From the NCBI GenBank assembly GCA_039029275.1, contig JBCCGL010000002.1:248001-312000 (forward strand): DNA of 64,000 nucleotides, read 5' to 3'. A model generated the notes under the pieces. That model was not told the DNA's origin and made no database searches. It worked only from the letters and a program-made list of their open reading frames with translations. Numbering within the stretch: position 1 is the stretch's first letter; each line of letters begins with the position of its first letter. The position numbers and the translations under genes were made by a program. Shown here piece by piece: positions 17,820-27,082 of the stretch. Source of the DNA: JBCCGL01 sp039029275. Its GTDB lineage: Bacteria > Pseudomonadota > Gammaproteobacteria > JBCCGL01.

Positions 17820-18803
17820 CTAGTTTTTGAGCCCAGAAACTTGTTCGCTGGATAAACGCGCGCCGAAATTTCCGACTACTTTTGCAGCTGAACGAGAGGC
17901 GAGATTGCCTGCTTCTTCGATCGACATGCCGTGCGTAATTCCATAAAGGAATGCGCCGGCAAACATGTCGCCCGCGCCATTGGAATCGACTGCGTCAGTC
18001 GGATACGCAGGTATTTCGAAGTTCTGACCGCTATCGACAATCAACGCGCCCTTGGCCCCAAGCGTGATGCAGGTGGTTGAGGCTTTTTGAGAGAGCGCAC
18101 TGGCGGCGTCTGAAATCGAATCCATGCCTGTAAATTCCAGGGCCTCGAGTTCGTTACAAAAAAGTAGATCGACGCCGTCACCCAGCATCTTCTCAAGATT
18201 GCCTTTGAAAAAACGGACCATGTTTGGATCAGATAACGTCAACGCGGTTTTCAGCCCAGCTTGTTTTGCATGATCGCGCGCATCGATAGCGGCGCGGTGT
18301 CCGGTTTCAGAGGAGGCGAGATAACCCTCAAGATAAGTGTAGGTTGAGTCCGCGATCGCGTTTGGGTCGAGTTCATTCGCTGCAATGTCACCGGTGATGC
18401 CTAAAAATGTGTTCATGGTCCGGTCAGCGTCCGGCGTGACCATAACGACGCATTTACCCGTATGGCCATACTCTCGCGGATTGTTGTTTAGATTGCTGTC
18501 CACCCCGCAGGCTTGCAGGTCGGCAAGATAAAAGTCACCGGTATCATCATTAGCGACCTTGCAAGAGTAGTAAGCACTGCCGCCAAACTGGCTGACAGCG
18601 ATAATCGTATTTGCGGCGGAGCCGCCGCTGGATTTTTTGCTTTGAGTGTCACTCAAATTATTCATTAATATAATCTGCTGATCCTCGTCGATCAGCGTCA
18701 TGACGCCTTTCTCGATACCCAGCTCACTCAATCTGGTCTCAGTTACTTCGAATTCAAAGTCAACCAAGGCATTGCCGACACCGTAGACATCATATTTGTG
18801 CAT
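17820..18803 (-). CDS. PfkB-family sugar kinase, probable adenosine kinase
   Basis: The 327-residue protein has a PfkB N-terminal region (YDVYGVGNALVDFEF, KSSGGSAANTIIAVSQFGG) and the C-terminal signature DSNGAGDMFAGAFLYG with the catalytic aspartate. The SGGSAANT form and overall layout match the adenosine-kinase-like branch. It would convert adenosine to AMP. It lies 33 bp after a DmdA-like/GcvT-family gene on the same strand, so it is likely cotranscribed. That fits recycling of adenosine released when methyl groups pass through S-adenosylhomocysteine. Another nucleoside or sugar substrate cannot be excluded. Confidence 0.78.
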   Translation of the reverse strand: MHKYDVYGVGNALVDFEFEVTETRLSELGIEKGVMTLIDEDQQIILMNNLSDTQSKKSSGGSAANTIIAVSQFGGSAYYSCKVANDDTGDFYLADLQACGVDSNLNNNPREYGHTGKCVVMVTPDADRTMNTFLGITGDIAANELDPNAIADSTYTYLEGYLASSETGHRAAIDARDHAKQAGLKTALTLSDPNMVRFFKGNLEKMLGDGVDLLFCNELEALEFTGMDSISDAASALSQKASTTCITLGAKGALIVDSGQNFEIPAYPTDAVDSNGAGDMFAGAFLYGITHGMSIEEAGNLASRSAAKVVGNFGARLSSEQVSGLKN

Positions 18804-18836
18804 GGTTTTTCCTCAGAACTTATCGGGTGCAAATAA

Positions 18837-19943
18837 CTAAAATGGAAGTGAGGTGATTTCACCGCGGTGGTCACGCTCTGGCGTATGCACTACAACCGAG
18901 TCGGCACCTTTAACGACGTCTGTTTCAAGCAAGGCGATGCCGATGTTTCGCTCCAAGCGAGGAGAATACGTACTGGTTGAGATAAAACCAACGTCGCGTC
19001 CGTTTTGAGTTACCGGGCATTTATGCTCCACACTTTTCATCGGTTCATCACCATCGAGCAGCAAGCCCGTCATCAATCGCGCCGGGCCGCCGTTTGCTGC
19101 GATTTTCTGCAGCGCAGTCTTGCCAATAAAATCCGCTTCAGAGTCGAGATCGACAAACCGGCCCAGACCCAGCTCAAGCGGATTCGCATCACCATCGTTG
19201 TCGGTTCCAAAAGACAGAAGTGCACTTTCCACACGCTCGGTGGAATTTGGTGTTCCCGGACCAATGCCGTAGGGTTCTCCGGCTTTCCACATGATTTCCC
19301 ACAGTTCGTTACCTCTGCTGCCGTCTGTGAGATACAGCTCGAATCCGCCTTGCTTGCTCCAGCCGCTGCGCGCAACCACGACCGGGATGCCGTCGATTTC
19401 AGTTTCCCGGAACCAGAAATACTTCAGATCGCGCACCCAATCGCCGCATACATCGGCGACGACGTCTTCTGCTTTTGGCCCTTGAACCGCAAGCGGGGAA
19501 ACATCCGGTTCGCAGACAGTAGCGTCAAAACCCCGCTCTGCACAAACAGCGCGTGCCCACAAGAGTATGTCGCTATCGGCCAGCGAGAGCCAAAAACGAT
19601 CTGCGGCGAGTTTGAGAAGAACCGGGTCATTGATGATACGCCCGTCGTGATCACACATTGGCACGTAGTAGCCCTGGCCAATCTTGCAGGTGCTGAGATC
19701 GCGCGGACACAGGTACTGAGTCAATGCCGCGGCATCAGGGCCAGAGATTTCAACCTGGCGTTCACAACTCACATCCCACAGACTTACGCCTTCGGTGAGA
19801 CGCTGGTACTCCGCTTTGGGATCGCCGTAAGACGTCGCCATATACATGCGGTTGTACACAGAAAAATGCGTCACGCCATGTTTGATAGTGGAGTCAAAGA
19901 AAGGAGATTTTCGGACTCGCGCGCCGAAGGAAAGTTGTACCAT
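18837..19943 (-). CDS. GcvT-family THF methyltransferase, DmdA-like
   Basis: The chosen ATG at 19943 (after an AAGAGA ribosome site) gives 368 residues, the length of dimethylsulfoniopropionate demethylase DmdA. The sequence keeps DmdA-like blocks: SVYNRMYMATSY, VSLWDVSCERQVEISGPDA, GQGYYVPMCDHDGRIINDP, WLSLADSDILLWA, EPDVSPLAVQGPKAEDV and VARSGWSKQGGFELYL. The family binds tetrahydrofolate and takes a methyl or aminomethyl group. DmdA moves a methyl from DMSP to THF; sarcosine or dimethylglycine demethylases are relatives. It is not the glycine-cleavage T protein, as gcvH/gcvP are absent. It heads an operon with adenosine kinase. A longer in-frame start at 20024 is less likely. Confidence 0.65.
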   Translation of the reverse strand: MVQLSFGARVRKSPFFDSTIKHGVTHFSVYNRMYMATSYGDPKAEYQRLTEGVSLWDVSCERQVEISGPDAAALTQYLCPRDLSTCKIGQGYYVPMCDHDGRIINDPVLLKLAADRFWLSLADSDILLWARAVCAERGFDATVCEPDVSPLAVQGPKAEDVVADVCGDWVRDLKYFWFRETEIDGIPVVVARSGWSKQGGFELYLTDGSRGNELWEIMWKAGEPYGIGPGTPNSTERVESALLSFGTDNDGDANPLELGLGRFVDLDSEADFIGKTALQKIAANGGPARLMTGLLLDGDEPMKSVEHKCPVTQNGRDVGFISTSTYSPRLERNIGIALLETDVVKGADSVVVHTPERDHRGEITSLPF

Positions 19944-20142
19944 CGTGGGTTCTCTTGTTACTGGGTTGATCTGTGTCAACTCACGAATCAGGCTGCGCGG
20001 CATTATAGGCAAAAGTCGAAACACCGCACGGCTTTTTTTGTTAACACAAGCTATATTTTAGTCATTTACTGGGTTGCCCTGACAATCGGATCACTTCTGA
20101 TTATTCAGCATCCTGCAAACCTGTCATTGATCGGGGAATGGA

Positions 20143-21561
20143 ATGAGTGCTAACCGAAACTTACTTGATCGCACGCTGCTTAACCTTCGGTCTGCATGGC
20201 GAGGTATTGCCTCGCTGGGGCGCGACACGCAGCTGACTGATTTTTCACCTGATTTAAATAAGGCCGAACGAGTAAAACTGCGCGAGCACATTCGCGCGTG
20301 CCTTGATGGCAAAGGTGGTGAGGTTTCGGCTCGAAGTCGCGCAGCTGCTCTGGGCGAGCTCTACCTCAGTTTGAGCACACAGGGAAGGCAAACGTTTTTG
20401 CGCCTGCTTTCCCGGGATTTCGCTGTCGATCACACCAGCGTCGCCGAACTGGCAACCAAACTTCAGAGCTGTGAAGAAGATCAAGAGCGCATGAAGATCG
20501 AAGCGAGACTAAGACGCGAGCTGTCGCCTCCGTATTTGACACTACTCACTCAATTCAATGCGCTGCCGCAGGGGGTAAAATTTTTAGTCGATATGCGTAC
20601 AGATCTGCTGGCGTGCAAGCGCGGCGATGCACATCTGGAAATGTTGGACGAAGTGCTACGCGAACGCCTATCGGTGTGGTTTGACATTGGGTTTCTGGAA
20701 CTTCGCCGAATCACTTGGGACGCGCCGGCTGCATTACTCGAGAAGCTGGTTAACTATGAAGCGGTGCACCGTATCAAGTCCTGGCGCGATTTGAAAAACC
20801 GCCTCGAAGATGACCGCCGGTGCTTTGCTTATTTTCATCCGCGCATGCCGGATGAGCCTCTAATTTTTGTGTGGGTAGCCCTGGTCGAAGAGCTTTCGAA
20901 CAATGTGACAGATCTTTTGAACGTAGACGCAATCAGGAACGATCCAAATCAAGCCAGCACCGCAATTTTTTATTCGATCTCCAATACCCAAACTGGTTTA
21001 CAACGCGTCAGCCTGGGTAACTTCCTAATCAAACGCGTTGTCGATGAGTTGTTGAAAGAGCTGCCGCAATTGAAGACGTTCTCAACGCTTTCACCGATCC
21101 CCGGATTTTCGGCTTGGCTGAAGGAGTACATGGCGAGTGATGTTGAACCCAAACTGCTGGATGCCGAAATCAAGGCCCTGAACAGCGTTGGTGGAGATGT
21201 AATGGCCGTACTTGAAGCAAAAAACTGGCATAAAGATAAGGAGTCCAGCGCAGCACTAGAGAACCCGCTTACGCGTTTGTGCGCGCACTACCTGGTCAAC
21301 GAAAAACGACGCAATCGCTCGATCGATCCGGTTGCCAACTTTCACCTGACCAACGGTGCCAAAGTTGAGCGCATCAACTGGCTGGGCGATCTCTCCAAAA
21401 AAGGCCTTCGGGATTCACACGGACTGATGGTGAATTACCTCTATGAACTCAAGAGCATCGAGACGAACCACGAACTCTATCGCGAATCGTTTCAGGTCTC
21501 GGCCTCAAAGAGTGTCAGCGCGCTTGCTGATAAGAGTCTGAGCTATCTTCGAGCCAGCTGA
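20143..21561 (+). CDS. Malonyl-CoA decarboxylase
   Basis: The 472-residue protein has the MCD N-terminal helical domain and the C-terminal GNAT-like catalytic domain. Recognisable blocks are VKFLVDMRTDLL, FLELRRITWDAPAALLEKL, YEAVHRIKSWRDLKNRL, DRRCFAYFHPRMPDEPLIFVWVAL, TAIFYSISNTQTGLQRVSLGNFLIKRV and FSTLSPIPGFSAWL (catalytic serine and the later histidine region). It converts malonyl-CoA to acetyl-CoA, either for malonate use or to remove malonyl-CoA from beta-alanine or propionate breakdown. The gene stands before an HIBADH-family dehydrogenase on the same strand. No malonyl-CoA synthetase is adjacent. Confidence 0.93.
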   Translation: MSANRNLLDRTLLNLRSAWRGIASLGRDTQLTDFSPDLNKAERVKLREHIRACLDGKGGEVSARSRAAALGELYLSLSTQGRQTFLRLLSRDFAVDHTSVAELATKLQSCEEDQERMKIEARLRRELSPPYLTLLTQFNALPQGVKFLVDMRTDLLACKRGDAHLEMLDEVLRERLSVWFDIGFLELRRITWDAPAALLEKLVNYEAVHRIKSWRDLKNRLEDDRRCFAYFHPRMPDEPLIFVWVALVEELSNNVTDLLNVDAIRNDPNQASTAIFYSISNTQTGLQRVSLGNFLIKRVVDELLKELPQLKTFSTLSPIPGFSAWLKEYMASDVEPKLLDAEIKALNSVGGDVMAVLEAKNWHKDKESSAALENPLTRLCAHYLVNEKRRNRSIDPVANFHLTNGAKVERINWLGDLSKKGLRDSHGLMVNYLYELKSIETNHELYRESFQVSASKSVSALADKSLSYLRAS

Positions 21562-21674
21562 TCCTGCCGGTTTCCATAGGGTTTCCGTAACGTTGCGCCA
21601 AATCAACTTGCATTGAGCCTGTGGTTTGCACAGACTCGCCGCGATTTAATTCTTACAACAATCGAGGGCGCGGC

Positions 21675-22631
21675 ATGAAAGTTGGATTCATAGGTTTGGG
21701 AAACGTAGGCGGCAAACTGGCCGGCTCTATTTTGCGTAACGGATTTGATCTTACCGTGCGCGATCTCGACAAAAATATCGCCCAGCGCTTTCTCGACGAT
21801 GGCGCCAAGTGGGCCGAAAGCCCTCGCGAACTTGCCGAAAGGTGCGACCTGGTCATCACCTGTTTGCCGTCCCCGGCAATTTGCTCTGCGGTAATGGAAG
21901 CAGAGGACGGCGTTCTCGCCGGACTTTCAGAGGGCAAAATCTGGGCAGAAATGTCCACCACTGATGAAAGCGAGGTCAAACGCATCGCGAAGCTGGTGGA
22001 GGCCAAAGGTGCTGCGGCGATTGAGTGCCCTGTTTCCGGCGGGTGTCACAGGGCGGCGACCGGCAATATTTCGATATTCGCCGGCTGTGAGCGCGATGTA
22101 TTCGAACGAATGCTGCCTGTCCTGACTACGCTGGGCCGACGCGTGTTGCACACCGGTCTAATCGGCACTGCATCCGCGCTCAAAGTAATGACCAACTATC
22201 TGGCAACCGCTAATCTCATCACTGTCTGTGAAGCACTGACGACAATGAAAGCGGTCGGATTTGATCTCGCGACGACGTACAAGGCAATCGAAATTTCTTC
22301 GGGCACTTCATTCGTTGCCGAAACCGAAGGACAGGTCATCCTTAACGGTAGTCGTGATATTTCGTTTACGATGGATTTAGTTAAAAAAGATATTGGCCTG
22401 TTCCACGCAATAGCTGAACAACACAATGTACCGTTGGAAATCAGTCCGCTAATGATAAAAATATTTAACGACGGCATCGAGCGATACGGAGAACGTGAGC
22501 TATCGCCTAATATTATTCGTCGCCTTGAAGACGCGACGGGGTTATCGATATTGGCCGACGGCTTTCCGCCAGAGATGCTTGATAATGAGCCTGAACAGCC
22601 CGGCTACGAAGTCATCACTAAACCCGCGTAA
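21675..22631 (+). CDS. 3-hydroxyisobutyrate-dehydrogenase-family NAD(P) oxidoreductase
   Basis: The 318-residue protein starts at ATG 21675, which gives the normal family N-terminus MKVGFIGLGNVGG; an upstream in-frame GTG at 21621 would add 18 unconserved residues. It has the Rossmann GxGxxG, the substrate-binding IECPVSGGCHRAATGN block, and the catalytic lysine in ALKVMTNYLATAN. The family reduces or oxidises beta-hydroxyacids such as 3-hydroxyisobutyrate, tartronate semialdehyde or 3-hydroxypropionate. Following malonyl-CoA decarboxylase by 113 bp, a role with malonate semialdehyde/3-hydroxypropionate is an inference. Its end overlaps the convergent DMT gene by 14 bp. Confidence 0.85.
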   Translation: MKVGFIGLGNVGGKLAGSILRNGFDLTVRDLDKNIAQRFLDDGAKWAESPRELAERCDLVITCLPSPAICSAVMEAEDGVLAGLSEGKIWAEMSTTDESEVKRIAKLVEAKGAAAIECPVSGGCHRAATGNISIFAGCERDVFERMLPVLTTLGRRVLHTGLIGTASALKVMTNYLATANLITVCEALTTMKAVGFDLATTYKAIEISSGTSFVAETEGQVILNGSRDISFTMDLVKKDIGLFHAIAEQHNVPLEISPLMIKIFNDGIERYGERELSPNIIRRLEDATGLSILADGFPPEMLDNEPEQPGYEVITKPA

Positions 22632-23490
22632 CTGCAGAAGCGTTTTCTCGGCGCAGCGCAATCATTGCGTGAACAAACAACGCAATAATGATTATGCCTC
22701 CTCCGATTAATGACTCGACATTGGGAACTTCGTTGATAATCAGCCATACGATAAGAGTGCCGCAAACCGTTTCCAGCGGCAGCATAAGACTGACTTCTGC
22801 CGCCGGAATATAACGTGGCCCGATAAACATCAGAGTCAGCGCGATTGTCATCACAGCGCCGAGCGCAAGCAATAACAATGCTGATTCGGGCGGAACATCA
22901 AACGGGTCAATCGAGGGTGCCGCGATCAGCGCTACCATGAGGCCGCTAAGTGCAACGGCAGGGGTCATATCGCCGTCTTTTTTCTTGCGGGTGAAAACGA
23001 AAGTGCTGGCGACAAATAATGCCGCACCCATGGCGAACAAGTCGCCCAACAAACTCCCGTTCTCATAGCTGCCGGATACTATCAACGTCACTGCAGCGAT
23101 CACGACTACGATTGCAACGATAGTATGTATCTCGATTTTTTCTTTAAGGAACAGCCACCCAAGTATCGCTGCGAACACCGGTGACGTGCTGAGAATAACG
23201 AGCGTGTTAGCCACACTGGTATTGACCAGAGCGTTGACAAAGCAAAACGAGCTCAAGGTGAACATCAGCGCGGCACCAATGCCGGGCCAGCCGATAGCCT
23301 TGAAGACGCGCAAGGTATTGCGGCCATGGAGCATCGCGGTGACTAACAGCATTCCCTCAAATGTAAATAAACCTCGCCAAAACAGAATCGTCAATTTGTC
23401 TGCGTCAACCAGGCGAATTATCAAGCTGTCTGGACTCAACAAAATTATGCCAAGTGCAGTGATCAGTGTGCCTTTTAAATGTGGGTTCAT
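22618..23490 (-). CDS. EamA/DMT-superfamily transporter
   Basis: The 290-residue protein shows about ten hydrophobic helices in two EamA repeats (about 5-140 and 150-285). The first ends with the typical SVANTLVILSTSPVFAAILGWLFLKE, the second with EVSLMLPLETVCGTLIVWLIINEVP. Family members move small metabolites or amino acids across the inner membrane; the substrate is not readable. Terminates convergently on the HIBADH-family gene. Confidence 0.88.
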   Translation of the reverse strand: MNPHLKGTLITALGIILLSPDSLIIRLVDADKLTILFWRGLFTFEGMLLVTAMLHGRNTLRVFKAIGWPGIGAALMFTLSSFCFVNALVNTSVANTLVILSTSPVFAAILGWLFLKEKIEIHTIVAIVVVIAAVTLIVSGSYENGSLLGDLFAMGAALFVASTFVFTRKKKDGDMTPAVALSGLMVALIAAPSIDPFDVPPESALLLLALGAVMTIALTLMFIGPRYIPAAEVSLMLPLETVCGTLIVWLIINEVPNVESLIGGGIIIIALFVHAMIALRRENASAVTRV

Positions 23491-23604
23491 TGAAGGGTTT
23501 GCAGATGCGTGTCCCGCGTAAATGCGAGACCGCTAAGAAGTTGTAGCGTCTAAGGCGCGCGGAAGAATTAGCTCGTAGTGAGAAGTAAGAGTCTACGGGT
23601 CAAA

Positions 23605-24060
23605 TCAAACATCGATGTCGAAGTGCGTTTCTTTGGTGTCCCCTTTGCGGACAACAACAGTGCCGGCCAGTTTGTCGTGGAAGCTTTGTTTGCGTTTGTC
23701 GAATCCGACCCAGATATAACCCAGCAGCAGTGGAAGCGCAGATAAGATGTACGAAAAATATCGAATAATCGCCTGGCCTATCGATAATCTGCCGCCTGAC
23801 TTTGCGTCGACCACTTGCAGTTGAAGCAACATTTTACCCGGTGTTCCCAGGAATCGAATCCAAAACCAAATCGTGAGGATGGCGGGAGCGACATAATTCA
23901 AAATCACATCCCAAAACCCGTGCACCAACTGGTCACCCATCCAGTACTCCTGGCCGTAAATTAGAGTGAGCGGGATGCCGAGGACGCACATGATGATAAT
24001 GACGTCGATCAACACAGCGACAAACCGAATCCAGAAGCCGGCGTAGTTTTGGTTTTCCAT
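23605..24060 (-). CDS. RDD-family membrane protein
   Basis: The 151-residue protein has the RDD pattern: Y-A-G-F-WIRFVAVLIDVIII at the N-terminus (arginine and aspartate in the first helix), a second helix, and a third with GTPGKMLLQLQVVD followed by SIGQAIIRYFSYILSALPLLLGY. Three membrane segments are predicted. The family is poorly characterised, with some members linked to ion exchange. The short cytoplasmic tail is basic. It sits 54 bp after the MetE-like gene on the same strand, so may be cotranscribed. Confidence 0.88.
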   Translation of the reverse strand: MENQNYAGFWIRFVAVLIDVIIIMCVLGIPLTLIYGQEYWMGDQLVHGFWDVILNYVAPAILTIWFWIRFLGTPGKMLLQLQVVDAKSGGRLSIGQAIIRYFSYILSALPLLLGYIWVGFDKRKQSFHDKLAGTVVVRKGDTKETHFDIDV

Positions 24061-24113
24061 TAAATTGTTCCCGTTTGTTGTTCCTGAATTGTAGCTACGT
24101 CATCAATGTGGGG

Positions 24114-25184
24114 TTAAACCGAGCGTGCCGCCTCACACATATTGCGCAGTTTGGTCATCGCAAGATCGCGACCAAGAAACCCGAGCCCACAATCGGGTGC
24201 CACCACAAATCGGTCGCGATCGATATAATCAAGTGCCGCTTTTAGTCGGCTTGAAATTCCGTCAACCGATTCCACGCCACTTTTTGCGATCGCCATCGCG
24301 CCAAAAATGACTGTCGACTGTTTGAATAACTCCAGAAGGGACAGATCGTTGTAGCGGTGCGCGTCTTCGATCGAAATTTGATCGACACTCGATTTGTCGA
24401 CAGCCGCGGCAAGGTCAAAATAACACTTTCGATCTGCCTTGTGGTAATCAACCGAGTCAAGTTTATCCGGGTAACCGCAGCACATATGCATCACGCGTGT
24501 GACGTGATCGGGAACGCCGTCAAAGCATCGGTCCAGACATTCCACGCCGAAATCCATCGCGCGTTCGACGTTGCGGGCGAACAAGGGTTCATCTACCTGG
24601 ATGTATTGACACCCGGCATCGGCTAAGGCGCGCACCTCGTAGTTGATTGCGTCCGCCAGATCAAAGGCCAAATCCCGCATCGAGTCGTAGTGCACGTTTG
24701 CGGTGGTGTCCATAATTGTGACCGGCCCAGGAACTGTGATCTTGACAGGCTGCTCGCAAAACGATTGGGCGATCCTGAAGTCCGAATCAAGGAAGTGATC
24801 GCCGCGCGGTTCGATCCTGCCATTAATCGTCGGGAGCTCAGCTTCATAAGCGCCATCGCGCAACACACGCTTGGTGAGATTGACGAAATCGACGCCGGTA
24901 AGGTGGCGGCAATGGTAGTGGATGTAGTTTTCGCGGCGCTGTTCGCCGTCAGTGGGGATGTCGACTCCGCAGCTGACCTGATCCTCTATAGCTTCCTGAG
25001 TGGCGCGCACAAGCAACGCTTCGATTTCGTCGTCGGCATTTGCCATCGACTCGGTGTAGCGGCGGGTCACCTCTCCGCCTTCGCTGACCATTCCACCCTG
25101 GTAGTCGAACCAATCGATTACGGGCGTGTACTCTGGTTTGGGGTAGGCGCCGATGCAGGTTGTCTTGATCACAGGATTATCCAC
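24114..25184 (-). CDS. Compact MetE-like (cobalamin-independent methionine synthase family) protein
   Basis: The 356-residue protein corresponds to one UROD/MetE barrel, the C-terminal catalytic half of the roughly 750-residue MetE. Marks are CIGAYPKP near the start, VDIPTDGEQRRENYIHYH, ITVPGPVTIMDT, YIQVDEPLFARN, the metal-site HMCCGYP, and APDCGLGFLGRD with the late zinc cysteine. Single-barrel members transfer methyl groups from corrinoid proteins, methyl-THF analogues or unusual methyl donors. No MetE N-terminal half is nearby. Its closeness to a DmdA-like gene and adenosine kinase suggests methyl metabolism. It is divergent from gatC. Confidence 0.8.
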   Translation of the reverse strand: MDNPVIKTTCIGAYPKPEYTPVIDWFDYQGGMVSEGGEVTRRYTESMANADDEIEALLVRATQEAIEDQVSCGVDIPTDGEQRRENYIHYHCRHLTGVDFVNLTKRVLRDGAYEAELPTINGRIEPRGDHFLDSDFRIAQSFCEQPVKITVPGPVTIMDTTANVHYDSMRDLAFDLADAINYEVRALADAGCQYIQVDEPLFARNVERAMDFGVECLDRCFDGVPDHVTRVMHMCCGYPDKLDSVDYHKADRKCYFDLAAAVDKSSVDQISIEDAHRYNDLSLLELFKQSTVIFGAMAIAKSGVESVDGISSRLKAALDYIDRDRFVVAPDCGLGFLGRDLAMTKLRNMCEAARSV

Positions 25185-25322
25185 GTGGCCGATTCAAAGC
25201 AGGATTCTGGCGTCAATCGGCGACTCTGTCTAATGGTTTCGCAACTCAGTGTGTTGGGATTTCAGTCGCCTGATTTTGCGCGGTGGTGTAAAATCGCGCG
25301 TTTTTCAAATCGGAGTGTTGGC

Positions 25323-25610
25323 ATGTCGCTAAGCCCGGAAGACGTGAACAAAATCGCACATCTTGCCCGATTGCAAATAGATGACGATCAGGTCGAGCAC
25401 TACGCAGAAAATCTGTCCAACATTCTCGAACTCGTTAATCAGATGAATAATATCGATACGACTGACGTTACGCCGATGGCGCACCCGCAACATGCGGTCG
25501 CTCGTTTGCGCGATGACAAAGTCACCGAATCGGACCAGCGCGAGCATTTTCAGGCGCACGCACCGGCAGTTGAGAACGGCTTGTATCTCGTACCCAAGGT
25601 GGTCGAGTAG
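25323..25610 (+). CDS. gatC: Asp/Glu-tRNA amidotransferase subunit C
   Basis: The ATG at 25323 gives the canonical 95-residue GatC: SLSPEDVNKIAHLARLQI, a central NILELVNQMNNID, and the DVTPMAHP...LRDDKVTES tail that wraps GatA. It is the small structural subunit of GatCAB, which amidates misacylated Glu-tRNAGln and/or Asp-tRNAAsn. The frame is open far upstream, but only this start makes the conserved N-terminus. First gene of gatC-gatA-gatB. Confidence 0.96.
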   Translation: MSLSPEDVNKIAHLARLQIDDDQVEHYAENLSNILELVNQMNNIDTTDVTPMAHPQHAVARLRDDKVTESDQREHFQAHAPAVENGLYLVPKVVE

Positions 25611-25621
25611 GGCGAACTGTT

Positions 25622-27070
25622 ATGTTTGAAAAAACACTCGCCGATCTCTCGGCCGCGCTGCGCAAAAAAGAGGTCAGTAGCCTCGAGCTGACCGATATGT
25701 TTCTTGATCGAATCGATCAAAATCAAAATCTGAACGCGTTCATCACGGTGACGGCTGAGCAAGCGCGCGCGCAGGCGAAAAACGCCGACGCCGCTATTGC
25801 GAATGGTGACGCGGGCCCGTTGACCGGAATTCCTATCGCGCACAAGGATTTGTTTTGCACTAACGGTGTGCGCACCTCCAGCGGCTCTCGCATGTTGGAC
25901 AAATTCATTTCACCTTACGACGCTACCGTCGTCGAGCGCTTGACCGCGTCGGGTTGTGTCATGCTGGGAAAGACCAACATGGATGAGTTTGCGATGGGCT
26001 CAAGTAACGAAACCAGCTGGTACGGAAACGTGCACAACCCCTGGAACAAAGACTGCGTTCCCGGTGGGTCGTCGGGCGGGTCCGCGGCAGCCGTCGCAGC
26101 GCGTCTGACCCCGGCGGCGACAGGTACCGACACCGGTGGCTCAATTCGCCAGCCCGCGTCGCTCACCGGGATCACTGGATTCAAGCCGACCTACGGTCGC
26201 GTTTCGCGTTACGGAATGATCGCATTTGCTTCCAGCCTTGATCAGGCTGGCCCGATGGCCAAGTCTGCGCAAGACTGTGCAATGTTGTTGCAATCAATGG
26301 CGGGTTTCGACGAACGCGATTCGACCAGTATCGAGCATCCAGTCGATGACTACTGCGCTGGACTCTCTAACAACATTAAGGGAAAAGTCATCGGCATTCC
26401 GAAAGAGTATTTTGGTTCAGAACTCGACTCCGGTGTGGCGGATTGCGTGCACAAAGCGGCCGATGTGTTGAAAGGGCTCGGGTGTGAACTGCGCGAAGTC
26501 TCGCTGCCAAACCAGCATTTGGCCGTGCCGGTTTATTACGTTGTCGCCCCGGCTGAGTGTTCATCCAATTTGTCTCGTTTCGATGGGGTACGCTTTGGTC
26601 ACCGCTGCGACGATCCCGCCGACCTCGAAGATTTGTACAAGCGTTCGCGCGCCGAAGGTTTTGGCGAGGAGGTCAAACGGCGGGTGATGATCGGGACTTA
26701 CGCACTTTCTGCCGGGTATTACGATGCGTATTACTTGAAAGCCCAGCAAATACGGCATTTGATCAGTGAGGATTTTAACCACGCGTTTGAATCGGTCGAT
26801 ATGATACTTGGGCCGTCATCGCCAAGTGTCGCATTCACAATCGGCGATAAAAATGACGATCCCGTCGCGATGTATTTAAATGATCTCTACACGATCGCGG
26901 CCAACCTCGCTGGGCTGCCCGGCATCTCGGTTCCGTGTGGTTTTGTAAACGGGTTGCCCGTTGGCATGCAATTGTTGGGCAAAGCGTTTGACGAATCGCT
27001 GTTGCTGAATGTCGCGCATCACTATCAACAAAACACTGACTGGCACATCCAAATGCCAGATGGTGTTTAA
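25622..27070 (+). CDS. gatA: Asp/Glu-tRNA amidotransferase subunit A
   Basis: The 482-residue protein is the amidase-signature glutaminase subunit. The Ser-cisSer-Lys triad is present: the lysine in IAHKDLFC, the cis-serine in GGSSGGSAAAVAA, and the nucleophile in TDTGGSIRQPAS. It releases ammonia from glutamine and channels it to GatB. It starts 11 bp after gatC and ends 12 bp before gatB, so the three are one operon. Length and all motifs are normal. Confidence 0.97.
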   Translation: MFEKTLADLSAALRKKEVSSLELTDMFLDRIDQNQNLNAFITVTAEQARAQAKNADAAIANGDAGPLTGIPIAHKDLFCTNGVRTSSGSRMLDKFISPYDATVVERLTASGCVMLGKTNMDEFAMGSSNETSWYGNVHNPWNKDCVPGGSSGGSAAAVAARLTPAATGTDTGGSIRQPASLTGITGFKPTYGRVSRYGMIAFASSLDQAGPMAKSAQDCAMLLQSMAGFDERDSTSIEHPVDDYCAGLSNNIKGKVIGIPKEYFGSELDSGVADCVHKAADVLKGLGCELREVSLPNQHLAVPVYYVVAPAECSSNLSRFDGVRFGHRCDDPADLEDLYKRSRAEGFGEEVKRRVMIGTYALSAGYYDAYYLKAQQIRHLISEDFNHAFESVDMILGPSSPSVAFTIGDKNDDPVAMYLNDLYTIAANLAGLPGISVPCGFVNGLPVGMQLLGKAFDESLLLNVAHHYQQNTDWHIQMPDGV

Positions 27071-27082
27071 GGAGGCCCTGTC

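Noticed and set aside
18837..19943. Glycine-cleavage T protein gcvT
   Set aside because: No gcvH or gcvP neighbours, and sequence blocks and length fit the DmdA-like branch better.
24690..25322. Upstream in-frame extension of gatC
   Set aside because: The extension lies antisense to the MetE-like gene; only the ATG at 25323 gives the conserved GatC start.
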